Positions 53,830 to 63,273 of a DNA stretch of 64,000 nucleotides are shown in pieces; the stretch's first letter is position 1, and each line of letters opens with the position of its first letter. The stretch comes from Ignavibacteria bacterium (GTDB taxonomy: Bacteria; Bacteroidota; Ignavibacteria; Tepidaquicellales; Tepidaquicellaceae). The notes under the pieces were generated by a model that ran no database searches, was not told the DNA's origin, and was given only the letters and a program-made list of their open reading frames with translations. Where the stretch lies: assembly GCA_041649015.1 (NCBI GenBank), contig JBAZNU010000005.1, positions 124,001-188,000 on the forward strand, in the 5' to 3' direction. The translations under genes and the position numbers were made by a program.

Positions 53830-54153
53830 GATTATTAATTATAATTTAAAAATGATTTATTTGATAAAGAATTTATAAATATAATAGTACAAAAACTATG
53901 ATAAAAGAATGAATTTAACAAAAATTTTATCTTCAATATCGATAAAAAATTAGGCACCCACTAATTGCCGCACCGAAAATAATACATAAATCAAACAATC
54001 AATAGTTATTCAATTTATTTTATAAAATGCAATTTACAATTGATTTTATAGTGTCAAAAGGATAATTTGTGAACAATCTTTATTTTTGCACATCCAATAA
54101 TAATAGATTGAATAATTAATATATTAGTTTTTTACAAATTAAAATCGAGTAAA
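53830..54153. other. Divergent intergenic region
   Basis: This is an AT-rich divergent promoter region between two sorting-domain genes. It holds TATTTTTG at 54081-54088, which fits a -7 TAnnTTTG element for the plus-strand gene, and the 13-mer shared with the next paralog (54056-54068). No gene or RNA was identified. Confidence 0.6.
54056..54068 (+). promoter_or_regulatory. 13-mer shared upstream of two paralogs (copy 1)
   Basis: AAAAGGATAATTT occurs here and identically at 57270-57282, in each case within 90 bases of the start of a BNR-repeat paralog. It may be a common regulatory site kept after gene duplication. Confidence 0.45.
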
Positions 54154-57066
54154 ATGAAAAAAACTCTCTCCATTTTGGCGATTTTTACGATTGGTTTTAT
54201 TGTTTTAACCGGTCAGAAATTCGACAATAATGATCCGCGATGGAATCCCCATCCGGCATCGACAAGGTTTATACCTGTCGGTCAGTATGACAATTTACCA
54301 ACTTATCCAAACACAGATAACTACGTAAATCCAAATACAGTAACACAATACATAAGAACTCCTCAAGGTGTCTTTGCAGTAAGTCCAAACTTCAGATTAC
54401 ATCCAACAAATGCACCGGGTACACAATCTGAAACAATAATAACATCAAGTTTGAACAATCCAAACCTTATGTTTGGGTCCGCAAACATATTTTGGGGCGG
54501 TTCCTATTTCAGTACAGGAGGATATATTTCAACTAACGGTGGTTTAAATTGGTACGGAGGTGATACAACAGTAAGAAATAGCGGTGATCCGGCACCAATG
54601 ATTGATAAAGATGGCGTTTATTTGATTTCTTTTATAACTCAATCATATTCGATGGGTGCAAGTTACTCGACAAATTATGGTCTGACTTGGGCTCCGGCAA
54701 TAACATTCCCTGGCGCTACAACAAACGCGGATAAAAATCTTTCGGGAACAAACTATGCATCTTCAAGCCCTTATTATGGGCATTCATATACAGTATATAC
54801 AGAGTTCGGAGTGACTTACACAAACAGAATATTATTTACAAAAACAACAAACAGTGGTGTAAGCTGGTCAAATGTTCAAGTTATAAGTCCACCGACGGCA
54901 TCAGGACATCATCATCAGGGTTGTGATGTAACAGCAGGTCCTGAGGGTAATGTATATGCAGTATGGGCAAACTGTACTACGAACGGTCAGAACTCAACAG
55001 AAGATTCGCTTGGATTTGGAAAGTCGACAGACGGCGGAGTAACCTGGACAGCAAGGAACAATGCAGCTAATATGAATGGAATCAGATCAGGATCTTTCGG
55101 GCCATGGGGAGTCAGAGTAGCAGGTTTTCCAAGACTTGATATTGACAGAAGCGGCGGACCGAGAAACGGCTGGATATATGTAGTAGCACCAGAAAAGAAC
55201 TTTGTGGGTGGTGATGCAGCAGACGTATTCTTATGGAGGTCTTCAGATCAGGGAACGACCTGGAGTGCGCCAATAAGAGTAAATCAGGATGCGGCAAATG
55301 GTAAACTTCAATATCATGCTGCAATTAACGTAGATGCAGGCGGTGGAATAAACGTAGTATATCACGATTGCAGGAATTCAAACAACAATGACTCAGTAGA
55401 TACATACGTAAACCGCTCTGTAGATGGTGGGACGACTTGGACAGAAGTAAAAGTTAATGATGCGAAATTCAGACCAGCACCTATGTCCGGATTAGCAACA
55501 GGTTATCAGGGTGATTACATTGGAATTACATCAGGTAATAACAGGATAATCCCGAATTGGGCAGATAACAGAGTAGGCAGATATCAGTCCTGGGCGGCAA
55601 TAGTTGATATCGGACCATCGATAGCACATACAAATCTCGGTAACACCGAACAACTTTCCGGAACAAGAGAAATCAATTGTATAATAACACCGGCGGGAAG
55701 TCCTATAACTCCATCTACGGTAAAACTTTATTATTCGAAAGATAATCCGACCCTTACTTCGAACGTCACAATGACGAACTCGAGCGGAGACAACTGGACT
55801 GCTAATTTACCGATTTCGGGAGCGGGACTTTACAGGTATTATATTACAGCAACAGACGGTTTAATGAGAACAGCAACTTATCCAGCAGGTGCCCCGGGTA
55901 ATACAATTTCATTTATAGCAGCAACTGATACTTCAAGACCGGTAATTGTACATAATTCTTTGGTAGATGTACCAAAAGTACAATGGCCTGCAACCGTAAC
56001 GGCAACTGTGACTGATAACATCGGTGTTGACTCTGCATGGGTAAAGTGGTACAAAAATAATCCATCGAACGGAATAAAGCAGTTTAAGCTTACTAATACA
56101 GGCGGATCGTCTTATTCTGCAGAATTTAATTCAGTGAATGGGGATGTGCAACCAGGAGATTCGATATCATACCGAGTATTTGCACGCGATAATTCAATTG
56201 CACATAATACAGATTCTACAACATTAAGGACATTTAAAATTATTGCTCAAGCAACATCTTGTGTCGGGACTGGAACAACATCAACAAGTTATCCATTCTA
56301 TACGCTTTATGAAGATTCAAGAACACAAATGCTTTTTAAAGCAGCAGAATTAATGGCAGGCGGTGGTGGAGCCGGATTCATAAGTAAACTTGGCTTCACG
56401 TTTTTGACAGTTGGTTCTCCGGCAATGAGTGGTTTTTCTATTAAGATGCAGACAATATCCGGCACTACCATTTCATCATGGACAACAACCGGATGGACTC
56501 AGGTATTGGATTCAGCTTCCTATACACCTCCGGGAACCGGATTACAGTATATCAATCTTGAGAATCCGTTCTATTGGAATGGTACTGGAAATTTACTGAT
56601 TGAAGTGTGTTTTGATAATGATACTTGGTCATCAAACAGCACTGTTGCAGGAACTTCACAGACGGGAACGGTTGTACACAATCATGTTGATAATAGTGCA
56701 GGCTGCAACTTAACAGCAACGTCCACAGCATCCACGAGACCTAATATCTGTCTCGTAATTAATACAGCAACATCAGTAAATCCTGTCGGTACGACATTGC
56801 CCCAAACATATTCATTAAGTCAGAACTACCCGAATCCGTTTAATCCTTCTACAAAGATAAACTTTGCAATACCAAAGCAGGGTTTTGTAACGTTGAAGAT
56901 ATACGACGTTCTCGGTCGGGAAGTAAGAACGCTCGTTAATGAAATAAAAGCAGCAGGCAATTATACTGTAGATTTTAATGCTTCAGAATATTCGAGCGGT
57001 GTTTACTTCTACAAACTGGAATCAAGTGGTTATAGTAATATTAAGAAAATGATGTTAATTAAATAA
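54154..57066 (+). CDS. Secreted BNR-repeat (sialidase-like propeller) protein with sorting domain, paralog 1
   Basis: The 970 residues have a signal peptide (1-20). Several Asp-box repeats S/T-x-D/N-x-G-x-x-W are visible between about residues 125 and 470: STNGGLNW, STNYGLTW, STDGGVTW, SSDQGTTW, SVDGGTTW. This is the blade signature of sialidase-like beta-propellers. Ig-like modules follow (about 500-700), then a further beta domain, then a sorting domain from about 887 (LSQNYPNPFNPSTK to IKKMMLIK). Sialidase catalytic Arg/Tyr residues could not be confirmed, so sialidase activity should not be assumed. The N-terminal half is clearly homologous to the next gene. Confidence 0.87.
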   Translation: MKKTLSILAIFTIGFIVLTGQKFDNNDPRWNPHPASTRFIPVGQYDNLPTYPNTDNYVNPNTVTQYIRTPQGVFAVSPNFRLHPTNAPGTQSETIITSSLNNPNLMFGSANIFWGGSYFSTGGYISTNGGLNWYGGDTTVRNSGDPAPMIDKDGVYLISFITQSYSMGASYSTNYGLTWAPAITFPGATTNADKNLSGTNYASSSPYYGHSYTVYTEFGVTYTNRILFTKTTNSGVSWSNVQVISPPTASGHHHQGCDVTAGPEGNVYAVWANCTTNGQNSTEDSLGFGKSTDGGVTWTARNNAANMNGIRSGSFGPWGVRVAGFPRLDIDRSGGPRNGWIYVVAPEKNFVGGDAADVFLWRSSDQGTTWSAPIRVNQDAANGKLQYHAAINVDAGGGINVVYHDCRNSNNNDSVDTYVNRSVDGGTTWTEVKVNDAKFRPAPMSGLATGYQGDYIGITSGNNRIIPNWADNRVGRYQSWAAIVDIGPSIAHTNLGNTEQLSGTREINCIITPAGSPITPSTVKLYYSKDNPTLTSNVTMTNSSGDNWTANLPISGAGLYRYYITATDGLMRTATYPAGAPGNTISFIAATDTSRPVIVHNSLVDVPKVQWPATVTATVTDNIGVDSAWVKWYKNNPSNGIKQFKLTNTGGSSYSAEFNSVNGDVQPGDSISYRVFARDNSIAHNTDSTTLRTFKIIAQATSCVGTGTTSTSYPFYTLYEDSRTQMLFKAAELMAGGGGAGFISKLGFTFLTVGSPAMSGFSIKMQTISGTTISSWTTTGWTQVLDSASYTPPGTGLQYINLENPFYWNGTGNLLIEVCFDNDTWSSNSTVAGTSQTGTVVHNHVDNSAGCNLTATSTASTRPNICLVINTATSVNPVGTTLPQTYSLSQNYPNPFNPSTKINFAIPKQGFVTLKIYDVLGREVRTLVNEIKAAGNYTVDFNASEYSSGVYFYKLESSGYSNIKKMMLIK

Positions 57067-57086
57067 GGATATACTTTTCGTTATAA

Positions 57087-57116
57087 TAAAAGGCGGTAAT
57101 GATTACCGCCTTTTTT
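57087..57116 (+). terminator. Rho-independent terminator
   Basis: An 11-bp stem AAAGGCGGTAA / TTACCGCCTTT with a three-base loop is followed by T residues, about 20 bases after the preceding stop. Confidence 0.93.
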
Positions 57117-57269
57117 AATATAGCTAACCTGCGAGAATAATCATTTCTATACACCTTTCACGATTTAAAAGAGAAATCATTAAATATCAGGGATTACAAT
57201 ATTTTCCCAAAATTATTGTTTTTTAAAAAATGCGAACAATTATTAAATATATATTGATTATGAATTAGG

Positions 57270-57282
57270 AAAAGGATAATTT
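57270..57282 (+). promoter_or_regulatory. 13-mer shared upstream of two paralogs (copy 2)
   Basis: This copy is identical to 54056-54068 and lies 63 bases before the start of the second BNR-repeat paralog. The distance to the start differs from copy 1 (85 bases). Confidence 0.45.
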
Positions 57283-57345
57283 CGTATTATTGAATACAAA
57301 AATGAATTATTTAAAAAATCTTTATAAATCATTAAATTACATAAC

Positions 57346-60300
57346 ATGAAAAAAACTATTTCAGTTTTAGCAATTCTCGTTATTGGGTTCTTTGTTCTTA
57401 CGGGGCAAAAGATTGATAATGAGAGTCCCAGATGGAGTCAGGCGTTTACGCATGTTAATCCTTTGGGAAATTACGTACCACTACCGAGTCACCCGGACAG
57501 ATTTGTGAAATTCACAACTGCTCCAAGACAAGTAGAAACAACTCACGGTATGATGGTTGTTACTCCGAGTGTAAGGGTATTACCGTCGACAACAGTTGCG
57601 CAAACAGAGCTGTATCTTGCCTCGAATAAAGCAAACAGAAGTGTTTTATTCGGGTCATCGAATAATGTGGCGAGCAGCTCAATAAATTCCGGCTGTTTTG
57701 TTTCAACGGATAATGGTGTTAGCTGGGGAGGTTATCAGGTAATAAATTCAGGTAATCCAAATGACCAGCGCGGAGACCCGGGACCGGTAGTTGACAAGAA
57801 TATGAGATTTGTATTTTCTCATCTTGTAAGTGCAACAAACTTTGGTAGTCTAACAGGTATGGGAGCCAATTACTCAACAAACTACGGTGCGAATTTTTCA
57901 TCAACATTTATGCTGGAAACGAGTTCAAATGTTGATAAGAATTTAAGCAATACTGACGACTCACCGACAAGTCCATATTACGGTCAATCATATACAGTGT
58001 GGTGTAATTTAGGTACGCCTCCTGCTTCGAGGTTTTCGAGAACTACGAACGGCGGTGTAACATGGGAGCCGTACGTTACTTTGAGTAATGGACTTTCCGG
58101 ACATTTCGTTCAGGGTCACGATGTGGCAGCAGGACCTAATGGTGAAGTTTACGTAACATGGGTATCTAACATGAATTCTTCACCGTATAGAGCTGATTAT
58201 CTCGGCTTTGCAAAGTCAACAAACGGCGGTGTAAACTTTACATCAAGTGATAGTGCCATTAACGTAAACGGCGCCAGAAATAACGGAACATTCGGCGGAT
58301 GGGGATTAAGAGTAAACGACTTTCCAAGAATTGATGTAGATAAATCCGGCGGTGCGAGAAACGGATGGATTTACATCGTAATGATGGAAATAAGCCATGC
58401 ACCTGCGGGTTCGGATGAAGACGTTGTGTTATACCGTTCCTCAAATCAGGGTGCTTCTTGGATGCCCGGAGTTAGAGTTAATCAGGATGTTTTAAACAAC
58501 GGCAAGAGACAGTTTTTCCCGGCAGTAAGAGTTGATGATGCCGGTGGTGTAAACATTATTTATTATGACAACAGGAACTTCCCGAATGCTGACTCAGCAA
58601 CCGTTATGATTTCAAGGTCAACAGACGGCGGAGCAACATTTGCGGATTTCGAAATTACTGACCATCATTTCAAACCCAAACCGGCGACAGGTATGAGCGG
58701 TGGATATATGGGCGACTATATCGGAATTGCAATCGGTGCCAATAAAGTGTTCGGATTCTGGATGGACGATAAGGCATCAACTTCAACCGGTTTTTATAAT
58801 GCATGGACAGCTTCATTCATGCTCGACCCGGGACCATTAGCACCGTTCAATATACAAACTCCAACGGCGGGTACAACAGTTACATCATTTCCGGGTTCAT
58901 CTACACCCGTAACAATTACGTGGGATACTTCAAGAACCGGTGCAAGTTATAAATGGATATTCGGAACAGCACTACCGACAAGGCTTTTAACGCTTCCATC
59001 AGGCAGCAATTCGTTAACGATGACTCTCGGAGAGCTGGATAATATATTAGCAGGAATAGGTGTCAGTCAGGGAGGTTCTATAAGCGGTTCATGGGATGTT
59101 TGGGCGTTCAGAAATAATGCACCTGCGAATGATTCTTTAAAATCTTCGAATGGTCCAAGGACAATTACACTTGCAAGGGGCACTCCGGTTCTTACGCCGT
59201 TCAGTTTAAATATCCCTGCAAATAATTCAACAATTGTAACATCTGTGTTCAATAATTCAAATATTAACATAAATTGGACAAGGTCGGGCGAAGGTACTAC
59301 ATATAAATGGAAGTTCGGGGCACCGACAATTTCTACTCCGCTTCTTACACTCCCGAGCGGATTTGATTCTACAGTATCAATTGTTAACTCGGGATTGGAT
59401 TTTATACTTGGAGGACTCGGAGTAAATCCCGGAGATTCAATATCAGGTCAATGGGCAGTCTGGGCTTACAATGCAACAGATTCCGTGAAATCAACACAAA
59501 CATTTAACCTTAAACTAAAACGCCAGAGTAAAGGTGATGTGATGGTGCTTTATGACTCAACATCAGCCGCTTGCAGAACTTCTAAAGATTCAACAGCAAG
59601 TATATTAAGCAGGTTAAACATTACCTTCGATTTATTCAACAGAGGAAGCCAGACTGCAGTACTCGCAATGTCCTTACGTGGATATAAAACTGTTATATTA
59701 CTTGGCGAAGGAACAAGTTCAATTAACACAAGACTAAAGGATTCTGTAAAAGCATATCTGAATTCAGGTGGAACAACATTGCAAACAAAGTCAAAACTAA
59801 TAATTTTCTCCGAGGATATTGGTTATAATTACGGAAGGTCAGCTTCCAGTTATTACGACCTTGATTTTGTGAACAATTATCTCGGATGGAACTGGACGGC
59901 TGATAGGCCGGGAACAGGAGCAATTGGTCTCATAGGTACGTTCGTTAACCCGGGTATCGCTGACAGTACTGTCGGTTCATGGCCTGACGCTTTAAAAGTG
60001 TTCACGATTGCAGGGACACAGCAGCATGTGTTGTATAAATTCAGACCTAGAATGACAAGCGTTGACACTTTGAGCGGAATAGGTCTTTACAATACAAACT
60101 GGAATGTAGCAACCTTCGGTGTTGACATTGAGTCACTCAGACCTACAGCTACAAGCCCTGCGGGTTCACCTGCAGAGCGTTTTATACGAGCAGGAATTGA
60201 CTACGTCAATAACAATATAACCGGTTTCGAGCAAATCGGAAATGAAATACCTCTTGTATATTCATTAAGCCAGAACTATCCGAATCCGTTTAATCCTGTA

Positions 60301-60516
60301 ACTAAGATTAACTTTGCATTACCGAAACAGGGATTAGTAACGATTAAAATATACGACGTTCTTGGAAGGGAAGTAAGAACGCTAGTGAATGAAGTGAAAG
60401 CGGCCGGATATCACACGGTTGACTTTAACGGTTCGCAATTCTCGAGTGGTGTTTATTTCTACCGAATGGAATCGAATGGATTCAGCGATATAAGGAAAAT
60501 GATGCTTATCAAATAA
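57346..60516 (+). CDS. Secreted BNR-repeat protein with 'DIGY' domain and sorting domain, paralog 2
   Basis: The 1056 residues start MKKTISVLAILVIGFFVLTG, almost the same signal peptide as paralog 1, and the Asp-box propeller follows (STDNGVSW, TTNGGVTW, SSNQGASW, STDGGATF). Two copies of a SusE-like or FnIII-like module occupy about 500-610 and 615-725: each has YKW.FG, then LLTLPSG and SGSWDVWA or SGQWAVWA. Residues about 729-955 are an alpha/beta domain with KLIIFSEDIGYNYG shared with the protein at 43974-47753. The sorting domain covers about 972-1056. So the paralogs diverged by replacing the C-terminal half. Confidence 0.87.
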   Translation: MKKTISVLAILVIGFFVLTGQKIDNESPRWSQAFTHVNPLGNYVPLPSHPDRFVKFTTAPRQVETTHGMMVVTPSVRVLPSTTVAQTELYLASNKANRSVLFGSSNNVASSSINSGCFVSTDNGVSWGGYQVINSGNPNDQRGDPGPVVDKNMRFVFSHLVSATNFGSLTGMGANYSTNYGANFSSTFMLETSSNVDKNLSNTDDSPTSPYYGQSYTVWCNLGTPPASRFSRTTNGGVTWEPYVTLSNGLSGHFVQGHDVAAGPNGEVYVTWVSNMNSSPYRADYLGFAKSTNGGVNFTSSDSAINVNGARNNGTFGGWGLRVNDFPRIDVDKSGGARNGWIYIVMMEISHAPAGSDEDVVLYRSSNQGASWMPGVRVNQDVLNNGKRQFFPAVRVDDAGGVNIIYYDNRNFPNADSATVMISRSTDGGATFADFEITDHHFKPKPATGMSGGYMGDYIGIAIGANKVFGFWMDDKASTSTGFYNAWTASFMLDPGPLAPFNIQTPTAGTTVTSFPGSSTPVTITWDTSRTGASYKWIFGTALPTRLLTLPSGSNSLTMTLGELDNILAGIGVSQGGSISGSWDVWAFRNNAPANDSLKSSNGPRTITLARGTPVLTPFSLNIPANNSTIVTSVFNNSNININWTRSGEGTTYKWKFGAPTISTPLLTLPSGFDSTVSIVNSGLDFILGGLGVNPGDSISGQWAVWAYNATDSVKSTQTFNLKLKRQSKGDVMVLYDSTSAACRTSKDSTASILSRLNITFDLFNRGSQTAVLAMSLRGYKTVILLGEGTSSINTRLKDSVKAYLNSGGTTLQTKSKLIIFSEDIGYNYGRSASSYYDLDFVNNYLGWNWTADRPGTGAIGLIGTFVNPGIADSTVGSWPDALKVFTIAGTQQHVLYKFRPRMTSVDTLSGIGLYNTNWNVATFGVDIESLRPTATSPAGSPAERFIRAGIDYVNNNITGFEQIGNEIPLVYSLSQNYPNPFNPVTKINFALPKQGLVTIKIYDVLGREVRTLVNEVKAAGYHTVDFNGSQFSSGVYFYRMESNGFSDIRKMMLIK

Positions 60517-60543
60517 ATTAGTTGATAGTTGCGCGTTTTTTGC

Positions 60544-60557
60544 GTCCGCCGAGGCGG
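60544..60557. repeat. Short GC-rich palindrome TCCGCC-GA-GGCGGA
   Basis: This palindrome lies 40 bases before the terminator, and its arms are also complementary to that hairpin's arms. It sits between near-repeats of AGTTGATAG, so it may be a small dispersed element or part of an alternative fold. Confidence 0.55.
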
Positions 60558-60596
60558 AACAGTTGTTAGTTGATAGCAAAGCAAGAAGTTAAAATT

Positions 60597-60622
60597 AAGG
60601 CGGACGAAAGTCCGCCTTTTTT
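60597..60622 (+). terminator. Rho-independent terminator
   Basis: A perfect 9-bp stem AAGGCGGAC / GTCCGCCTT with a GAAA tetraloop and a T-run, about 80 bases after paralog 2. Confidence 0.92.
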
Positions 60623-60686
60623 ATTTGGGTTAATGTATTTTATAACGCCAAAACACGAGAGGCACAAAGTTGCCGCAAGTGTCACA

Positions 60687-61259
60687 TTAATTGCGATTTG
60701 TTTCGTAGTGAAGAGCAATTACTCCGTAAGAAAATGTTTTCGATTCTATAAGTTTCAGTTTAGCTGCTTCTTTCACACCTTTAAATAGAGGAATGCCTTT
60801 TCCAAGAATCACCGGATTAACAAATAACCAAAACTCGTCAATCAGACCTTGACTTAATAATGAAAGAGAAGCAGACGGACTTCCAAAAATTATAACATTT
60901 TTACCGTCCTGCAATTTTATTTTATTTATGTTGTCTGCAAGCTGGTCTTTAATAACCTTTGTATTTTCAAGCCCTTTTTCGCTGAGTGTCTTGGATAAAA
61001 CAACCTTTGAAACTTTGTTGTACCAAGCCGAATGTTCTTTGTCGTGTTTTGATGCGTTTGGCTGCTCGCCGGCACTGGGCCAATAGCTCTGCATTATTTC
61101 ATAAGTTACACGTCCATATAGCGCCGAGTCAGCTTTGTCGGTCATCGTAGCAACAAAGTCAAAAATCTCATCGTCTATATGTATCCAGTTCATTTCTCCT
61201 TTAAGACCTGACACAAAACCGTCAAGTGAAGTGTGCATAAAGAATATTAATTTTCTCAT
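60687..61259 (-). CDS. Dihydrofolate-reductase-family protein (RibD C-terminal-like)
   Basis: The 190 residues open RKLIFFMHTSLDGFVSGLKG, the typical start of the RibD_C/DHFR superfamily. They continue with ALYGRVTYEIMQSYWP, VLSKTL, VIIFGSPSASLSLLSQGLIDE and NPVILGKGIPLF. This is the stand-alone YyaP/YwjB-like type, an NADPH-dependent reductase of unknown substrate; it is not likely to be the housekeeping FolA. It is monocistronic and opposes the plus-strand gene upstream. Confidence 0.88.
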   Translation of the reverse strand: MRKLIFFMHTSLDGFVSGLKGEMNWIHIDDEIFDFVATMTDKADSALYGRVTYEIMQSYWPSAGEQPNASKHDKEHSAWYNKVSKVVLSKTLSEKGLENTKVIKDQLADNINKIKLQDGKNVIIFGSPSASLSLLSQGLIDEFWLFVNPVILGKGIPLFKGVKEAAKLKLIESKTFSYGVIALHYETNRN

Positions 61260-61455
61260 TTCGTTATTTGTTTAAATATTTATAAAGTTTGTTTATTCGT
61301 TTCTGTGTCACAATTCCTGACCAATATAATAAATGAAAGATAAATAAAATATTCCATGTACTTTTATATTAGAGAAACTTGAAGGTGTTGTACGGGCGAG
61401 ATCATTTATATAGTAAAACTCATGAGAAATCTCTCCGGTTTTATGGGAGAGAATC
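61260..61455. other. Intergenic stretch before the pseudogene
   Basis: No intact gene is present. From about 61429 the plus-strand frame may hold further, badly decayed parts of the pseudogene that follows. Stops at 61411 and 61414 interrupt it. Confidence 0.5.
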
Positions 61456-61632
61456 TTCAGAAGAGTGGGCAGGGAAGTCGCAGCTCTTATAAATCAATTC
61501 CAGAATGTTGGCACATACGAATATATTTTCAATGTTTCCGAACATGGGAACATTCCGTCAAGCGTATTGTTCTAGAGACTTCAGACAGGAAATAATTTCA
61601 CCATCACTAAAAAGATGATACTTTTGAAATAA
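61456..61632 (+). pseudogene. Decayed type IX sorting domain, remnant of a secreted-protein gene
   Basis: Frame 1 reads FRRVGREVAALINQFQNVG, then TYEYIFNVSEHGNIPSS, VLF-stop-RLQTGNN and FTITKKMILLK-stop. This aligns with the sorting domains elsewhere in the window (YDVLGREVRTLVNE, SSGVYFYRL, KKMMLIK). The internal TAG at 61573-61575 replaces the Tyr of YFYRL. No signal peptide or main body is present upstream, so it is a relic of a deleted or displaced gene. It carries no start codon or ribosome binding site. Confidence 0.82.
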
Positions 61633-61752
61633 GGAGATTGTCCTATCATATTTGTTTTAAAACGACATGCAAGTAAGCGCATGTTGCATTTACATCGCAT
61701 ATGTCAAACAATTGCATTTTCTTGATGTTATGAAATTGGAGGTTTATTAATT

Positions 61753-62412
61753 TCAGGGTAGCAAATAGTTGTTAAATACTTGCTTTATTAAGTCCCATAA
61801 TAATCTAGCGTTGTTTTGCGTCACGCCTAGTTGAATAACGATGCTAATTATTGTTCCTATAAATAAGCTTTTCCAGTCGAATTTATTCATCTCCTTTGCT
61901 AGCTCAGTTAGATGATCAAGTTTTTCATTTATAATATTGACTTGACCATCTAATAGACCAATGGTCGTCAAACCTTGTTTTAATGCTACAACTCTTTTCT
62001 GTAAATCTTCATATTCGTGAACAGAAAATTTGTCTTCATCGTTGTCAAACTTAATTTTTATGCCCTCAATTTCCTTTTTTAATCTATCCCATTTATTTGG
62101 AGAATTTATTTCTTTTACAAGATTTCTCAACCACTGTCTAACATAATTTAACTGTAAATCCCAACTTCCAGGATATTCGCTTACGGTGTGTGCAGTTTCA
62201 CCAGGGCAAAACACGGCTAAATGACTTTTCGTTGACTTTATTCCTGTTTCAAATAGGAAATAATATTCTGAGTTTACGAACTTTAATTTTGTCGCTTTTT
62301 TTCCCGATGATTTTTTGCTCGCAATTTCTCCAAATTCAAATTGAGAAGGAGAAAGACCAACTTGTACGATAAGGTCAAATAAAATGTCTTTTTGTGATGG
62401 CAATAGTTTCAT
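61753..62412 (-). CDS. Unknown protein with C-terminal hydrophobic segment (module gene 3)
   Basis: This 219-residue protein is not recognised. Residues 1-105 look like a compact alpha/beta domain (SEYYFLFETGIKSTKSHLAVFCPG, then WDLQLNYVRQWLRNLVKEI). Residues 110-175 are charged and helical. A moderately hydrophobic segment FIGTIISIVIQLGV lies near 188-201. A sensor-like domain followed by a membrane tail would fit an effector or associated protein of a defence module, but this is inference from architecture and neighbourhood. It lies 30 bases after the 275-residue gene. Confidence 0.7.
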   Translation of the reverse strand: MKLLPSQKDILFDLIVQVGLSPSQFEFGEIASKKSSGKKATKLKFVNSEYYFLFETGIKSTKSHLAVFCPGETAHTVSEYPGSWDLQLNYVRQWLRNLVKEINSPNKWDRLKKEIEGIKIKFDNDEDKFSVHEYEDLQKRVVALKQGLTTIGLLDGQVNIINEKLDHLTELAKEMNKFDWKSLFIGTIISIVIQLGVTQNNARLLWDLIKQVFNNYLLP

Positions 62413-62442
62413 AGTTGTTATTATGTTTGCTTCTAACTTGTC

Positions 62443-63270
62443 TTAACCAATTCTAGGAACTAATTCATTCATTGTGTAATGAACAAATTGTTTCCCTAAC
62501 TCGGTTAAAATATAAGGTTTGCTATTCTCAAATGCTGATTCCAGTATTGTTGTTTTTGCTTTATGAATAGGAGGTTTCTTCTTTAAAAATCTTCCATCAT
62601 CCGTAGTTTCTCTAAATTGCCTAATTACACCTCCAGTACTTAAATCTCTTATCAACAATTTATATAAATCAGCTTCAGGAGAATCCTCTCTAACAATTTC
62701 ACCATAAATTGACATCCAAATATCATAACGAGTTACACCTGGTGTAGAATAAATTTCTCTTATAACTTTAAAATGTGCTTCATGATAAATCTTCAACCAA
62801 TCAATAAATAATCTTATGACATCATCAGAACATAATCTTGTACCAGCAGCATTTTCTATCAAATTAGTTATATACTTTCTCTTTTCGTCAGTATCAGCTT
62901 CATCCCAAGTTCTAAATGCTTTTCTCACAATATCCAAATATTCTTCGCTTTCTATTCTTTCATCTATTTTTTCACCAATAGTTTCAAATCGTTCTGTAAT
63001 ATCTCCAATATTTAAAGCAAGCTTACCCATTTTTTTAGTATGCTCTTCTAACCACTGGTTTTGCAATTGTTCTCTTCTAATATCGCCTTGTTCTGTTTTC
63101 ATACTTGCAGCTGCTGCAACAAAACCTCCAACCCATGGAATGCTACCTAATGCTGCAAGAACAAACTTTACAATTGCTCTTCGTTGATTTGAAGTTTGAG
63201 TTTTCTCGATTTCAGATTTGATATATTCTAATTTATTATCTGAATCAACAATATTGTTTTCTTCTACCAT
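62443..63270 (-). CDS. Unknown protein with N-terminal Gly/Ala-rich hydrophobic helix (module gene 2)
   Basis: The 275 residues are not recognised. Residues 30-55 hold FVLAALGSIPWVGGFVAAAAS, a likely membrane-inserting segment. A charged helical region follows (about 60-135). The C-terminal half (about 140-275) looks like a winged-helix-type fold, with LIRDLSTGGVIRQFRETTDDG and ILTELGKQFVHYTM. It starts three bases after the 75-residue gene, so the two are almost certainly translated together. No function is assigned. Confidence 0.72.
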   Translation of the reverse strand: MVEENNIVDSDNKLEYIKSEIEKTQTSNQRRAIVKFVLAALGSIPWVGGFVAAAASMKTEQGDIRREQLQNQWLEEHTKKMGKLALNIGDITERFETIGEKIDERIESEEYLDIVRKAFRTWDEADTDEKRKYITNLIENAAGTRLCSDDVIRLFIDWLKIYHEAHFKVIREIYSTPGVTRYDIWMSIYGEIVREDSPEADLYKLLIRDLSTGGVIRQFRETTDDGRFLKKKPPIHKAKTTILESAFENSKPYILTELGKQFVHYTMNELVPRIG

Positions 63271-63273
63271 ATA

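Noticed and set aside
54154..60516. Calling the BNR-repeat proteins sialidases
   Set aside because: Asp boxes show the fold only; the catalytic Arg triad and Tyr/Glu pair could not be placed with confidence.
60687..61259. Trimethoprim-type FolA dihydrofolate reductase
   Set aside because: The opening and the LSQGLIDEFWLFVNPVILG region match the RibD-C/YyaP branch and not FolA.
61664..61705. Possible fifth degenerate 11-bp array with repeated GCAT
   Set aside because: The spacing of the GCAT motifs is uneven and no unit can be aligned over more than two copies.
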